Shown one piece after another: positions 7,083-15,923 of a stretch of 32,744 bases of DNA. Each line of letters begins with the position of its first letter. Position 1 is the stretch's first letter. Below the pieces are notes generated by a model that saw only the letters and a list, made by a program, of their open reading frames with translations, was not told the DNA's origin and did not search any database. Location of the stretch: positions 1 through 32,744 of the forward strand of contig CADCBB010000028.1 of assembly GCA_902799555.1 (NCBI GenBank), written 5' to 3'. The position numbers and the translations under genes are program-made. This DNA comes from an uncultured Bacteroidales bacterium (lineage in GTDB: Bacteria > Bacteroidota > Bacteroidia > Bacteroidales > Paludibacteraceae).

Positions 7083-8954
7083 ATGATCACGAACCCATTA
7101 GCTATTATTGCCTTGGTGCTGGCAGCAATCTTGCTGGTGCCGATGCTATGCCGTAAGATACGTATCCCGAGTATAGTGGGCTTTATCATCATGGGTATGA
7201 TCGTAGGTCCGTACGGCTTTGCGTTATTAGGCGGCGGTGCGACGATCCAGACGCTGGGCAAGATCGGTATGTTGTATATCATGTTGCAGGCCGGTATCGA
7301 GGTCGATATCAACGATTTCCGTCAGCAGCGCAACCGCGCAGGACTCTTCGGTTTATATTCGTTCATCGTGCCGTTTGTGTTAGGTATCGGTACGAGTCTG
7401 CTGATGGGTTTTAACGGCGTGACGAGCGTGCTGATGGGCGCGATGTACGGCAGCCACACGCTGATGACCTACCCGATCGTGAACCGCTACGGCGTACAGA
7501 AGAACGCAGCAGTCAATATCACAGTAGGCGGCACGATGCTGACGATCTCGCTGGCGCTGCTGGTGCTGGCCATCATTCGGAACTGCTTCGGTGCGGCGAG
7601 TGAGGAGTCGGCCTGGCTGACGGCCGGTAAGATGCTCGGTACGATATTAGTGATCACGATCGTTTTCCCTTGGTTAGCGCAACGGTTCTTCAAGCGCTGG
7701 ACGGACCCGACGAGTGGATTCTTAGTCGTAATGACGGCCATGGTGATGTCGGCCTGGATGGCAGATTATGCAGGCCTGGAGGCGATCTTAGGCGCCTTCA
7801 TCTGCGGCGTGAGTATGAATAGGCTGGTGCCGAATCTGGGCCCGGTGATGCAGCGGATCAACCTCGTGGGTAACAGCCTCTTTGTGCCCCTCTTCCTGAT
7901 CGGCGTCGGTATGATGATTAACGTGTCGCTGCTCTGGAGCAGCTGGACGACGATTATGATCGCGGCTGTGATGATCGCCACGAAACTGGTGAGCAAATGG
8001 CTCGCGGCCTGGATGGCGCAGAAGAGTTTCGGCCTGCAGGCGGAGGAACGGCAACTTATGTTCGGCCTCACGCATGCGACAGCCGCCGGTACGCTGGCTA
8101 TCGTGACGATCGGCTATGAGGCCGGCATCTTCAGTCCGGAGATCCTCAACGCCGCCGTTGTGATGATCCTCGCGCTCTGCACCTCCGCGTCCTTCATCAC
8201 CGAATATGCCGCCAAGCGCCTGGCCTTGCAGGAAGAGGCGCGACTCGAAGCCGATAAGACAGATAACACCTGGGTTATGATGACGGTCAATGAGAACCGG
8301 CATTATGAGCTGAAAGAGCTGAGCGAATTAGGCGAACTGCACAACGCGGAGTTCAATAGCGAGAGCGACTGGAAAGAGGCGGAGGACCTGATCCATCACC
8401 AACGCAAGGCCTCGATCATTTATCATCCCGCCCAGCCGATCAATACAATCAATAGGCTGCTGGTAGCCGTGCCTCGGTACGCGGAGAAAGAGCACGATTT
8501 CATCTCCTGCTTCGGGCTCGTTCGCCGTCTGAGCAGCCAGTTAGGCGCGAAGGTCGTCTTCTTCACCAACGAGCAGACTCAGAAAGCGCTGCAGGCCTTC
8601 TGCCGACGCAAAGGCAAATACCTGCGGGCGTCGTACCGCGAGATGGAGAACTGGGAAGATGTGCTGATGCTGGCCAAGCAGATGCGGCCGGACGATATGA
8701 TCGTGATGATCAATGCGCGACCGTCCACACCGTCCTACAACCCGCTCTTTGAGCAGGTACCGAAGATGCTGGATCGCTTCTTCCACGACCATTCGTATAT
8801 GGTCATTTATCCGGAGCAGGAGACCGGTAACATCGTACAAGATCTGCTCACCGGCGATACGCCGCAGGCAAGTCTGACCTGGAAGATCGTCAGTGCGCTG
8901 AAGAAGCGTATCTTATCTTTTCAACAAACCACACCCACAGACCAAAAAGCATAG
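7083..8954 (+). CDS. CPA2-family cation/proton antiporter with C-terminal USP-like domain
   Basis: The 623-aa protein starts with about 12 hydrophobic segments (residues 1-385), including IRIPSIVGFIIMGMIVGPYG and the LGKIGMLYIMLQAGIEVD block typical of monovalent cation:proton antiporter-2 (KefB/NapA-like) exchangers of the inner membrane. A further conserved region is LEAILGAFICGVSM. The remaining 235 residues are soluble. Residues about 440-600 (RLLVAVPRYAEKEHDFISCF...GAKVVFFTN) look like a universal-stress-type regulatory domain. The ion (Na+ or K+) cannot be assigned. The gap from uvrA holds only AGATTTAAGATTTT-type repeats and no promoter, so it probably shares the uvrA transcript. The last 65 bases overlap the 3' end of the exosortase-family gene on the opposite strand. 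Confidence 0.9.
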   Translation: MITNPLAIIALVLAAILLVPMLCRKIRIPSIVGFIIMGMIVGPYGFALLGGGATIQTLGKIGMLYIMLQAGIEVDINDFRQQRNRAGLFGLYSFIVPFVLGIGTSLLMGFNGVTSVLMGAMYGSHTLMTYPIVNRYGVQKNAAVNITVGGTMLTISLALLVLAIIRNCFGAASEESAWLTAGKMLGTILVITIVFPWLAQRFFKRWTDPTSGFLVVMTAMVMSAWMADYAGLEAILGAFICGVSMNRLVPNLGPVMQRINLVGNSLFVPLFLIGVGMMINVSLLWSSWTTIMIAAVMIATKLVSKWLAAWMAQKSFGLQAEERQLMFGLTHATAAGTLAIVTIGYEAGIFSPEILNAAVVMILALCTSASFITEYAAKRLALQEEARLEADKTDNTWVMMTVNENRHYELKELSELGELHNAEFNSESDWKEAEDLIHHQRKASIIYHPAQPINTINRLLVAVPRYAEKEHDFISCFGLVRRLSSQLGAKVVFFTNEQTQKALQAFCRRKGKYLRASYREMENWEDVLMLAKQMRPDDMIVMINARPSTPSYNPLFEQVPKMLDRFFHDHSYMVIYPEQETGNIVQDLLTGDTPQASLTWKIVSALKKRILSFQQTTPTDQKA

Positions 8955-9477
8955 CGTAGAAGAGGTACTTGAAGATGTAATCGTGGAGTACGTCAAACCA
9001 CTCGGGATGGTACTCGATAAAAAGCGAGATAAGAAATATCCGAAGGATATTAAATACATAGCAACATAGCCAGCCGAAGGGAATAAACCATAGTTTATGC
9101 AACCGGGTCTGCTTCTCGTATCCGGGTATACTGCGTACCGTCAGAATCAGGCATAGCCATATAAAACTCTGCTTCAGCCCCGTACAACCCCAGATGATAG
9201 TCGTACCGCTACCGGACGCAAAACGGATCGTATGCACGTCGGTCATGTAGGCTGTGTCACGCACCAACGAGAGCAACCAATAGACGACAGACGCTATATG
9301 GCAGGCCATGAACTCAAAAGGTGCTGTCACATCCATTCCGAGCCATGTCACTTGGTCGCCGTACTCATCGCCCGTGAACGTCCATTTCCACGCGTAATTG
9401 GCTACCAAGAGCGTCACGACAAAGATAAGGATATCCGCGTAGGGCTCAAATCGTTGTTTTAGCGAAAGGCACTTCAT
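8890..9477 (-). CDS. Exosortase/archaeosortase family protein
   Basis: This 195-aa membrane protein has the three catalytic residues of the exosortase/archaeosortase family in order: Cys98 in WGCTGLKQ, Arg146 in FNILRI and His165 in LHDYIFKY. They lie on or next to hydrophobic helices. Family members are transpeptidase-like enzymes that cut a C-terminal sorting tripartite tail and attach the protein to the envelope. The start ATG at 9477 (MKCLSLKQRFEPY) lies inside the tsaD 3' end, overlapping it by 32 bases, which suggests translational coupling. The frame is open further upstream, but that part is only the shadow of tsaD. The 3' end overlaps the antiporter gene by 65 bases tail to tail. No obvious substrate with a sorting tail is visible in the window. 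Confidence 0.85.
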   Translation of the reverse strand: MKCLSLKQRFEPYADILIFVVTLLVANYAWKWTFTGDEYGDQVTWLGMDVTAPFEFMACHIASVVYWLLSLVRDTAYMTDVHTIRFASGSGTTIIWGCTGLKQSFIWLCLILTVRSIPGYEKQTRLHKLWFIPFGWLCCYVFNILRIFLISLFIEYHPEWFDVLHDYIFKYLFYAMLFGLWVWFVEKIRYASSAH

Positions 9478-10492
9478 CGATGGCACAGAAATCGTGGTCG
9501 AGGTACTTGAAATAACCGGCCTGACAAACCATGGCCGCATTGTCGGTCGTGAAGGAGAAAGGCGGGATGAAGACCTGCCAGTGATATTTCGCGCCGTAAT
9601 CGACGAAAGCCTGACGCAGCGCACTGTTGGCGCTCACGCCGCCGGCTACTGCTACTTGGCTGATACCCAAGTCTTTCGCCGCTTTCTTGAGCTTACGCAT
9701 CAATATATCGACGACGGTCGCCTGCAGGCTGGCGCACATGTCTTCGCGCAAGTTCGGCACGCATTCGGCGAGCCGGTCAATCGTCTCTACGTTATGCGCC
9801 TTCAGCATATCGCGCAGGGTATAGAGGAAGGAGGTCTTGAGGCCCGAGAAGGAGTAGTCATAGCCGGCGATATTGGGCTTGGCAAAGGGGTACTTGTTCG
9901 GGTCGCCGAGCTTGGCGAGTTTATCGATCCAAGGACCGCCCGGATAAGGCAAGCCTAATACTTTCGCGCACTTATCGAAGGCTTCGCCCGCGGCATCGTC
10001 GATGGTCTGGCCGATGATCTCCATATCATTATAGGCGTTCACGCGCACGATCTGGCTGTTACCGCCTGAGACGAGCAGACAGAGGAAAGGAAAAGTAGGA
10101 TGATTCAGACCCGTACCGTCCTCCACAAAGTGCGCCAGGACGTGTCCTTGCAAGTGGTTCACATCGATGAGGGGTACGTTCAGCGCGAGGGCCAGGCCTT
10201 TGGCAAAAGAGGTACCGACGAGCAACGAGCCCAAGAGGCCCGGGCCGCGCGTGAAAGCGATCGCGGAGATATCATCCTTCGTCACACCGGCACGCTTCAA
10301 GGCCGTGTCCACTACCGGCAGGATATTCTGCTGATGGGCACGACTCGCCAACTCCGGCACTACCCCGCCGTACTCCTCGTGCACTTTCTGACTCGCGATC
10401 ACATTGCTGCGCAAGATGCCGTCCACAATCACCGCCGAAGACGTGTCATCACAACTCGATTCAATCGCCAATATAACTGTCGCTTTTTTCAT
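9446..10492 (-). CDS. tsaD: tRNA N6-adenosine threonylcarbamoyltransferase
   Basis: TsaD works with TsaB and TsaE to place threonylcarbamoyl on A37 of tRNAs that read ANN codons. The 348-aa product has the family hallmarks: AIESSCDDTS (residues 9-18), PELASRAH, the metal-binding HLQGH (His113, His117), the nucleotide-binding SGGNSQIV, and VAGGVSANS near the C-terminus. Length is normal. It has its own promoter, divergent from lysS. The downstream exosortase-family gene starts within its last 32 bases. Confidence 0.97.
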   Translation of the reverse strand: MKKATVILAIESSCDDTSSAVIVDGILRSNVIASQKVHEEYGGVVPELASRAHQQNILPVVDTALKRAGVTKDDISAIAFTRGPGLLGSLLVGTSFAKGLALALNVPLIDVNHLQGHVLAHFVEDGTGLNHPTFPFLCLLVSGGNSQIVRVNAYNDMEIIGQTIDDAAGEAFDKCAKVLGLPYPGGPWIDKLAKLGDPNKYPFAKPNIAGYDYSFSGLKTSFLYTLRDMLKAHNVETIDRLAECVPNLREDMCASLQATVVDILMRKLKKAAKDLGISQVAVAGGVSANSALRQAFVDYGAKYHWQVFIPPFSFTTDNAAMVCQAGYFKYLDHDFCAIDEVPFAKTTI

Positions 10493-10511
10493 CTCATTCC
10501 AAAATTGGCCG

Positions 10512-10543
10512 CAAATTTACAACAAATTTTGCACATATGCAAA
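10512..10543 (-). promoter_or_regulatory. tsaD promoter
   Basis: On the minus strand TTTG (10543-10540), 20 bases, then TAAATTTG (10519-10512), about 20 bases before the tsaD ATG. It is back to back with the lysS promoter. Confidence 0.78.
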
Positions 10544-10569
10544 TAATAAAGAGATTTATGCAAATTTTA

Positions 10570-10601
10570 TTTGCACATATCAAAAAAAAAGCGTAAATTT
10601 G
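10570..10601 (+). promoter_or_regulatory. lysS-gpsA-pgi promoter
   Basis: TTTG at 10570-10573, a 20-base spacer and TAAATTTG at 10594-10601 match the Bacteroidota consensus. The lysS ATG is 49 bases downstream. Confidence 0.8.
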
Positions 10602-10649
10602 CACCCGAATTTGTATCTTAGGCATAATAAGGAATAAATAGAACATTAT

Positions 10650-12173
10650 ATGGAATTAAGTGAACAAGAGATTGTAAGACGGCAAAGTCTGCAGACGATG
10701 CGGGACATGGGGATCGATCCCTACCCTGCAGCGGAGTATGAAGTGACCGGTCATTCGACCGACATCAAAGCGCATTTTGACGAATGGGACCAGCAGCCGG
10801 TTCGTATCGCAGGTCGTTTGATGAGTAAGCGTATTATGGGTAAGGCTTCGTTTATCGAGCTGCAGGACAGCAAAGGCCGCATTCAGGTGTATGTCAGCCG
10901 CGATGATATCCAGGCGCCGGTAGCCGAAGGCGAGACGCCGACGACCGTGGAGCAGCAGATGTACAACGTCGTTTTCAAGAAACTGCTCGATATCGGCGAC
11001 TTCATCGGCATCGAGGGCTTTGTCTTCCGCACCCAGATGGGCGAGATATCGGTGCATGCCAAGAAGCTGACCGTCCTCGCCAAATCGCTCCGTCCGCTGC
11101 CGATCGTCAAATACAAAGACGGTGTGGCCTACGACGGCTTTAATGACCCGGAGCAGCGCTATCGTCAGCGCTATGTGGACCTCGTGGTGAATGAGGGCGT
11201 GAAGGACACCTTCCTCAAACGTGCGACCATCCTGCGCACCATGCGTCAGGTCTTTGACGAGGCGGGTTATACCGAGGTCGAGACCCCGATCCTGCAACAG
11301 ATAGCCGGCGGTGCGAGTGCGCGTCCTTTCATCACGCATCATAACACGCTCGACGTAGATATGTACCTGCGTATCGCGACGGAGCTCTACCTCAAGCGCC
11401 TCATCGTAGGCGGATTTGAGGGCGTGTACGAGATCGGCCGTAACTTCCGCAACGAAGGTATGGACCGCAGCCACAACCCGGAGTTCACCTGCATGGAGCT
11501 CTACGTCCAATACAAGGATTATAACTGGATGATGACCTTCACCGAGAACCTGCTGGAGCGTATCGCGCTGGCCGTGAACGGCACGACGAAGGTGCAGATC
11601 GGCGATCACGAGGTCGATTTCAAAGCGCCGTACCGCCGTCTGCCGATCCTCGATGCCATCAAAGAGAAGACCGGACTCGATCTCGCGGCTATGACCGAAG
11701 ATGAGATCCGCGTGGAGGCCAAGAAACTCGGCGTCGAAGATACGGAGCATATGGGTAAGGGCAAGCTGATCGACGAGATCTTCGGCGAGACCTGCGAGGG
11801 CACCTTCATCCAGCCGACTTTCATTACCGACTATCCCGTTGAGATGTCGCCGCTGACGAAGATGCATCGCTCCAAACCCGGCCTCACCGAGCGTTTCGAA
11901 CTGATGGTGAACGGCAAGGAGCTGGCGAACGCCTACTCCGAGCTCAACGACCCGATCGACCAGTACAACCGCTTCGTAGAGCAGATGAAGCTGGCCGACA
12001 AGGGTGACGACGAGGCGATGGTGATTGACCACGATTTTATGCGTGCCCTCGAGTACGGTATGCCGCCTACGTCCGGTATCGGCATCGGTATCGACCGTCT
12101 CGCTATCCTGATGACCGGTCAGCCGACCATCCAGGAGGTTTTGTTATTCCCGACCATGAAACCGGAAGCATAA
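10650..12173 (+). CDS. lysS: Lysine--tRNA ligase, class II
   Basis: This 507-aa enzyme charges tRNA-Lys with lysine. The N-terminal OB-fold anticodon-binding domain covers residues about 40-160 (RIAGRLMSKRIMGKASFIEL). The class II core has motif 2 at about residue 265 (FRNEGMDRSHNPEFT) and motif 3 at about 475 (GIGIGIDRLAILMTG). It lacks the long C-terminal extension seen in some Bacteroides LysS proteins. It is first in a three-gene operon: gpsA begins two bases after its stop, and pgi follows in the same way. This gene order is common in Bacteroidota. Confidence 0.97.
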   Translation: MELSEQEIVRRQSLQTMRDMGIDPYPAAEYEVTGHSTDIKAHFDEWDQQPVRIAGRLMSKRIMGKASFIELQDSKGRIQVYVSRDDIQAPVAEGETPTTVEQQMYNVVFKKLLDIGDFIGIEGFVFRTQMGEISVHAKKLTVLAKSLRPLPIVKYKDGVAYDGFNDPEQRYRQRYVDLVVNEGVKDTFLKRATILRTMRQVFDEAGYTEVETPILQQIAGGASARPFITHHNTLDVDMYLRIATELYLKRLIVGGFEGVYEIGRNFRNEGMDRSHNPEFTCMELYVQYKDYNWMMTFTENLLERIALAVNGTTKVQIGDHEVDFKAPYRRLPILDAIKEKTGLDLAAMTEDEIRVEAKKLGVEDTEHMGKGKLIDEIFGETCEGTFIQPTFITDYPVEMSPLTKMHRSKPGLTERFELMVNGKELANAYSELNDPIDQYNRFVEQMKLADKGDDEAMVIDHDFMRALEYGMPPTSGIGIGIDRLAILMTGQPTIQEVLLFPTMKPEA

Positions 12174-12174
12174 T

Positions 12175-13164
12175 ATGTATAGAAAAATCGCAATTTTGGG
12201 TTCGGGATCTTGGGCCACGGCTTTGGCTAAGATCGTGATGCAAAACCAAGGAGAGCTCAACTGGTTTATCCGCCGTCAGGAGGTAATCGACGAGTTCATC
12301 TCCACGGGTAAGAACCCCTCCTACCTCGGCGCCGCCAGCTTTGACGTGAGCCGCATCCATTTCTCGGCGGATATCAACCAGACGGTCGCGCAATCGGACG
12401 TCCTCATCCTCGCCATCCCTTCCCCCTACGTGAAGCAGACACTGACGAAGATTCGCCGCGATATGACGCATAAGGTCGTGATCTCGGCCGTGAAGGGTAT
12501 GATTCCGGACGATAATGTGATCATTACGGATTACCTGCACGATCGGTTTAAGATTCCGTTTGACCAGCTCGGTGTCATCGCCGGCCCCTGCCACGCGGAG
12601 GAGATCGCGCTGGAGCGGCTGAGCTATCTCACCATCGGCTGCGAGAACCGCCAGAACGCGGAGATATGGGCCAAGCTCTTCCAGACGCCCTACGTCCATA
12701 CGACGATCTCAAACGACGTGATCGGCCTCGAGTACAGCTCGGTAATGAAGAATATCTACGCGATCGCTGCCGGTATGTGCCAGGCGCTACATTACGGCGA
12801 TAACTTCCAGGCCGTCCTGCTATCGAACGCCATCCAAGAGATCCAGCGCTTTGCGACGGCGATGAGCAACGTGCCGCGTGATATCGTGGCTTCGGGCTAC
12901 CTGGGCGACGTACTCGTGACGGGCTATTCGCAGTTCAGCCGCAACCGCCAGTTCGGCCAGATGCTGGGTCTGGGCTATTCGGTCAAGGCCGCGCAGATGG
13001 AGATGGAGATGGTCGCCGAAGGCTATTACGGCACCAAGGCCATCCATGAAACCAACCAACGTACGCGCGTTGCCCTGCCCATCGTGGACGCCATGTACGA
13101 GATTCTGTACAACAAGCAGAAAGCCAAAACCATCATTAAGTCATTAACTTCAAAATTACAATAA
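12175..13164 (+). CDS. gpsA: NAD(P)H-dependent glycerol-3-phosphate dehydrogenase
   Basis: GpsA reduces dihydroxyacetone phosphate to sn-glycerol-3-phosphate for phospholipid synthesis. The 329-aa protein opens with the Rossmann motif [13 protein letters not shown] (residues 7-19). It also carries the family block GPCHAEEIA, where most homologues have GPSHAEE, and the catalytic-lysine region [13 protein letters not shown] near residue 190. It sits one base after lysS and one base before pgi, so the three genes are one transcript and probably translationally coupled. Confidence 0.96.
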   Translation: MYRKIAILGSGSWATALAKIVMQNQGELNWFIRRQEVIDEFISTGKNPSYLGAASFDVSRIHFSADINQTVAQSDVLILAIPSPYVKQTLTKIRRDMTHKVVISAVKGMIPDDNVIITDYLHDRFKIPFDQLGVIAGPCHAEEIALERLSYLTIGCENRQNAEIWAKLFQTPYVHTTISNDVIGLEYSSVMKNIYAIAAGMCQALHYGDNFQAVLLSNAIQEIQRFATAMSNVPRDIVASGYLGDVLVTGYSQFSRNRQFGQMLGLGYSVKAAQMEMEMVAEGYYGTKAIHETNQRTRVALPIVDAMYEILYNKQKAKTIIKSLTSKLQ

Positions 13165-13165
13165 T

Positions 13166-14509
13166 ATGAAATTGTGCTTAAAAAACGCAGCTTCTTTTGT
13201 GGACGCTGCCAAATTGAAACAACTGGAGTCAGCTACTGAAGCCGCTAACCTGCTGCTGGAGAACGGCCAGGGAGCCGGAAACGACTATATCGGCTGGGTA
13301 CACCTGCCGTCGTCGATCACGGATGCTTTTCTGGATGAGGTACAGGCGTGTGCAGACGAGCTCCGTCGCCGTTGTGAGGTCGTTATCGTGGCCGGAATCG
13401 GCGGCTCGTACCTCGGCGCACGTGCCGTGAACGAGGCCCTCAGTTCCGCTTTCGACGCTTTCGTAGCCAAGGATCGCAAGAACCCCTACGTCGTCTATGC
13501 CGGCAACAACATCGGTGAGGACTACCTCGCTGAACTCATGGAGTTCCTGGCTGACAAACAGTTCGGTATCATCAATATCTCGAAGTCGGGTACGACGACC
13601 GAGACCGCGCTTGCTTTCCGTCTGCTGAAGACGATGCTGGAGAAGCAGGTCGGCAAAGAGGAAGCCAAACATCGTATCGTGGCGGTGACCGACCGCGCGA
13701 AAGGTGCGCTCCGTAGCCTGGCTACCAAAGAGGGTTACAAGACCTTCGTCATCCCCGATAACGTAGGCGGTCGTTTCTCGGTACTCACTCCGGTAGGTCT
13801 GCTGCCGATCGCAGTGGCCGGCGGCGACATCAAAGCGCTCGTACGCGGTGCAGTCGATATGGAGAAAGCCACAGACGTAAGCGTGAAATATGCAGAGAAC
13901 CCGGCATGCCAATATGCGGCGATGCGTAATGCCCTCTACCAGAGCGGAAAGAAGATCGAGATCCTCGTCAACTTCAACCCGAAGCTGCATTACTTCAGCG
14001 AGTGGTGGAAACAACTCTACGGCGAATCCGAGGGTAAGGACCACAAGGGTATTTTCCCGGCAAGCGTCGATTTCACAACCGACCTGCACTCCATGGGTCA
14101 ATGGATCCAGGACGGCGAGCGTACGATCTTCGAGACGGTGATCTCGATTGAGAAAGCGAACAAGACCGTCCTCGTTCCGACCGACGAAGAGAACCTCGAC
14201 GGACTCAACTTCCTCGCCGGCAAGCGTGTGGATGAGGTGAATAAGATGGCGGAACTAGGCACGCAACTCGCCCACGTGGATGGCGGTGTACCCAATATCC
14301 ATATCTCGTTTGAGAAGATCGACGAGTATAACATCGGCCAGTTCATCTATTTCTTCGAGCGCGGCTGCGGTATCTCCGGCTATGTGCTGGACGTCAACCC
14401 CTTCAACCAACCGGGCGTAGAGGCATACAAGAAGAATATGTTCGCCCTCCTGGACAAACCCGGCTACGAAGCAGAAAGCAAAGCGATTAAAGCGCGTTTG
14501 AGCGAATAA
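13166..14509 (+). CDS. pgi: Glucose-6-phosphate isomerase
   Basis: Pgi interconverts glucose-6-phosphate and fructose-6-phosphate. At 447 aa it belongs to the short bacterial form (E. coli Pgi is about 550 aa). Visible motifs are [10 protein letters not shown] (residues 77-86), the sugar-phosphate loop SKSGTTTET (139-147), [14 protein letters not shown] (about 200), the catalytic stretch [13 protein letters not shown], and [12 protein letters not shown] near the C-terminus. It is the last gene of the lysS operon. Its 3' end overlaps the convergent plug gene by 23 bases, and no intrinsic terminator is visible between them. Confidence 0.97.
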   Translation: MKLCLKNAASFVDAAKLKQLESATEAANLLLENGQGAGNDYIGWVHLPSSITDAFLDEVQACADELRRRCEVVIVAGIGGSYLGARAVNEALSSAFDAFVAKDRKNPYVVYAGNNIGEDYLAELMEFLADKQFGIINISKSGTTTETALAFRLLKTMLEKQVGKEEAKHRIVAVTDRAKGALRSLATKEGYKTFVIPDNVGGRFSVLTPVGLLPIAVAGGDIKALVRGAVDMEKATDVSVKYAENPACQYAAMRNALYQSGKKIEILVNFNPKLHYFSEWWKQLYGESEGKDHKGIFPASVDFTTDLHSMGQWIQDGERTIFETVISIEKANKTVLVPTDEENLDGLNFLAGKRVDEVNKMAELGTQLAHVDGGVPNIHISFEKIDEYNIGQFIYFFERGCGISGYVLDVNPFNQPGVEAYKKNMFALLDKPGYEAESKAIKARLSE

Positions 14510-15719
14510 CGGAAAGGCCTACGAGGCGATCGTAACGCGCGCCGAAAGGACGCCAATAGACATAGATCGCGTACTCGTTTTCCGTTTGCCAATAACTGCC
14601 ATCCACACGTTGGGTGGTAGTTGTTTTTTGTTTGGGTACGAACCAATACTGATAGTCATACCCACCCTGCTTGACCAGCGCGGTGAGCCAATAGCATTTG
14701 GTATCGTTGTCGTACTGCATGCGGTTGCGAAGACTCATTGCGTTGCCGAAGAGCTCACCGCCTACGTAGAGCGCGCCGTCGAAGAAAGGACTCGCGGCAG
14801 GGAGCGTCCAATGCACCCACATATACTCCGCCTCGGTGTCGGAATCGTTCGTCCGCTCGGCATTGACCACATAGCGGCCGTTCGAATCAAACTCGTGGAT
14901 GTACGTCCCCTTCTGCACCTCGTCCGCAAAGAGCACGACCTGATAGTCGTTGTTCGCTTGGAAGACGCGATCAATGCCGTGCCCCGCGTAGAAACAGCTG
15001 AACGCATCGAAATGATGGTATTCGTTCCCGCCCTCGAAGATCAGGGCTTTATTATTGATATACCGCAGCCGGTGCGGCTCGACGAAGGTCGGCTGCGTCA
15101 GCGTCACGGCATTATCGAGCCGGTTATTCTGCGTCACCACAATGCGATATTCATCTGTATTCTGTATTCTGTATTCTGTATTCAAAGAAATATCGACATC
15201 CACCTGCTGATAACGCCCGTTGAACTCGATATCGGTGTTCGCCCTTACCCTTGCATCGATCTTCACCTGCGGCTCCACGACGCAGAAATCGACCTCCGCA
15301 ACCTTGTTCTCGGGATTGCCGTCCTCGTAGATCGTGAGCCGGTATTGCCCGCTCTTGGTGAGTTGCATATCGTCGTTCGGAAAGGTAAACCAATAATGCG
15401 TGTACTCGCGGCTCGTATTAATCGAGTGCTCATAGTCCGTAATATCCTGCGTCGTAAAACCCTTCAGGTACTCCCCGCTCATCATTTCATCATTAAGCGA
15501 AGCGTCACAATTCATCATTTTTACCGTATAGGTATACATGTGCACATCGTGACTCATCTCGTCGAACGAGATATGCAGCGGCTCGGGCTCGTCCAGCAGC
15601 AGCACCTCGCGCGCTACGCGCAGCGTACGCACGTTTTCATGGAACACGCGCGTGTGCGTCTGCGCAAAGATCGACCCCACACAGAACAAAAAAATAACTA
15701 TGATTGCACTTTTTTTCAC
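14487..15719 (-). CDS. DUF5103 protein, probable type IX secretion plug protein
   Basis: The product is a 410-aa secreted or outer-membrane-associated protein. A signal peptide ([19 protein letters not shown]) is followed by a DUF5103 pattern: [35 protein letters not shown], then the C-terminal [23 protein letters not shown]5103 includes the Plug component that closes the SprA translocon of the type IX secretion system. The frame stays open to 15806, but that part runs into the tRNA-Thr gene and its promoter. The GTG at 15719 sits directly before the KK of the signal peptide and is the likely start. At about 15150-15182 seven-base repeats (ATTCTGT) encode [14 protein letters not shown], a possible recent repeat expansion. 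It converges on pgi with a 23-base overlap. Confidence 0.85.
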   Translation of the reverse strand: MKKSAIIVIFLFCVGSIFAQTHTRVFHENVRTLRVAREVLLLDEPEPLHISFDEMSHDVHMYTYTVKMMNCDASLNDEMMSGEYLKGFTTQDITDYEHSINTSREYTHYWFTFPNDDMQLTKSGQYRLTIYEDGNPENKVAEVDFCVVEPQVKIDARVRANTDIEFNGRYQQVDVDISLNTEYRIQNTDEYRIVVTQNNRLDNAVTLTQPTFVEPHRLRYINNKALIFEGGNEYHHFDAFSCFYAGHGIDRVFQANNDYQVVLFADEVQKGTYIHEFDSNGRYVVNAERTNDSDTEAEYMWVHWTLPAASPFFDGALYVGGELFGNAMSLRNRMQYDNDTKCYWLTALVKQGGYDYQYWFVPKQKTTTTQRVDGSYWQTENEYAIYVYWRPFGARYDRLVGLSVIRSNAL

Positions 15720-15725
15720 AAAATA

Positions 15726-15757
15726 TTTGCGTATATCAAAAAAATGTAGTACCTTTG
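15726..15757 (+). promoter_or_regulatory. tRNA-Thr promoter
   Basis: TTTG at 15726-15729, a 20-base spacer and TACCTTTG at 15750-15757. The tRNA begins 44 bases downstream. The promoter lies within 10 bases of the GTG start of the divergent plug gene. Confidence 0.82.
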
Positions 15758-15801
15758 CACCCGCTTTTGAGATTTCCCTCAAAAAGCATGCCACATACTT
15801 C

Positions 15802-15874
<73 letters not shown>

Positions 15875-15877
15875 CAC

Positions 15878-15902
15878 AAGGAACCTTCGGGTTCCTTTTT
15901 TG
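15878..15902 (+). terminator. Terminator of tRNA-Thr
   Basis: An 8-bp stem AAGGAACC/GGTTCCTT with a TTCG tetraloop is followed by a T run. It starts four bases after the tRNA 3' end. Confidence 0.92.
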
Positions 15903-15923
15903 TTCGCCACTTCCAAACGAGTT

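Noticed and set aside
10656-12032. Long minus-strand open frame across lysS
   Set aside because: It is a shadow of lysS; the plus strand has full class II synthetase motifs.
14586-15749. Long plus-strand open frame opposite the plug gene
   Set aside because: The minus strand carries a signal peptide and DUF5103 pattern; the plus frame has none.
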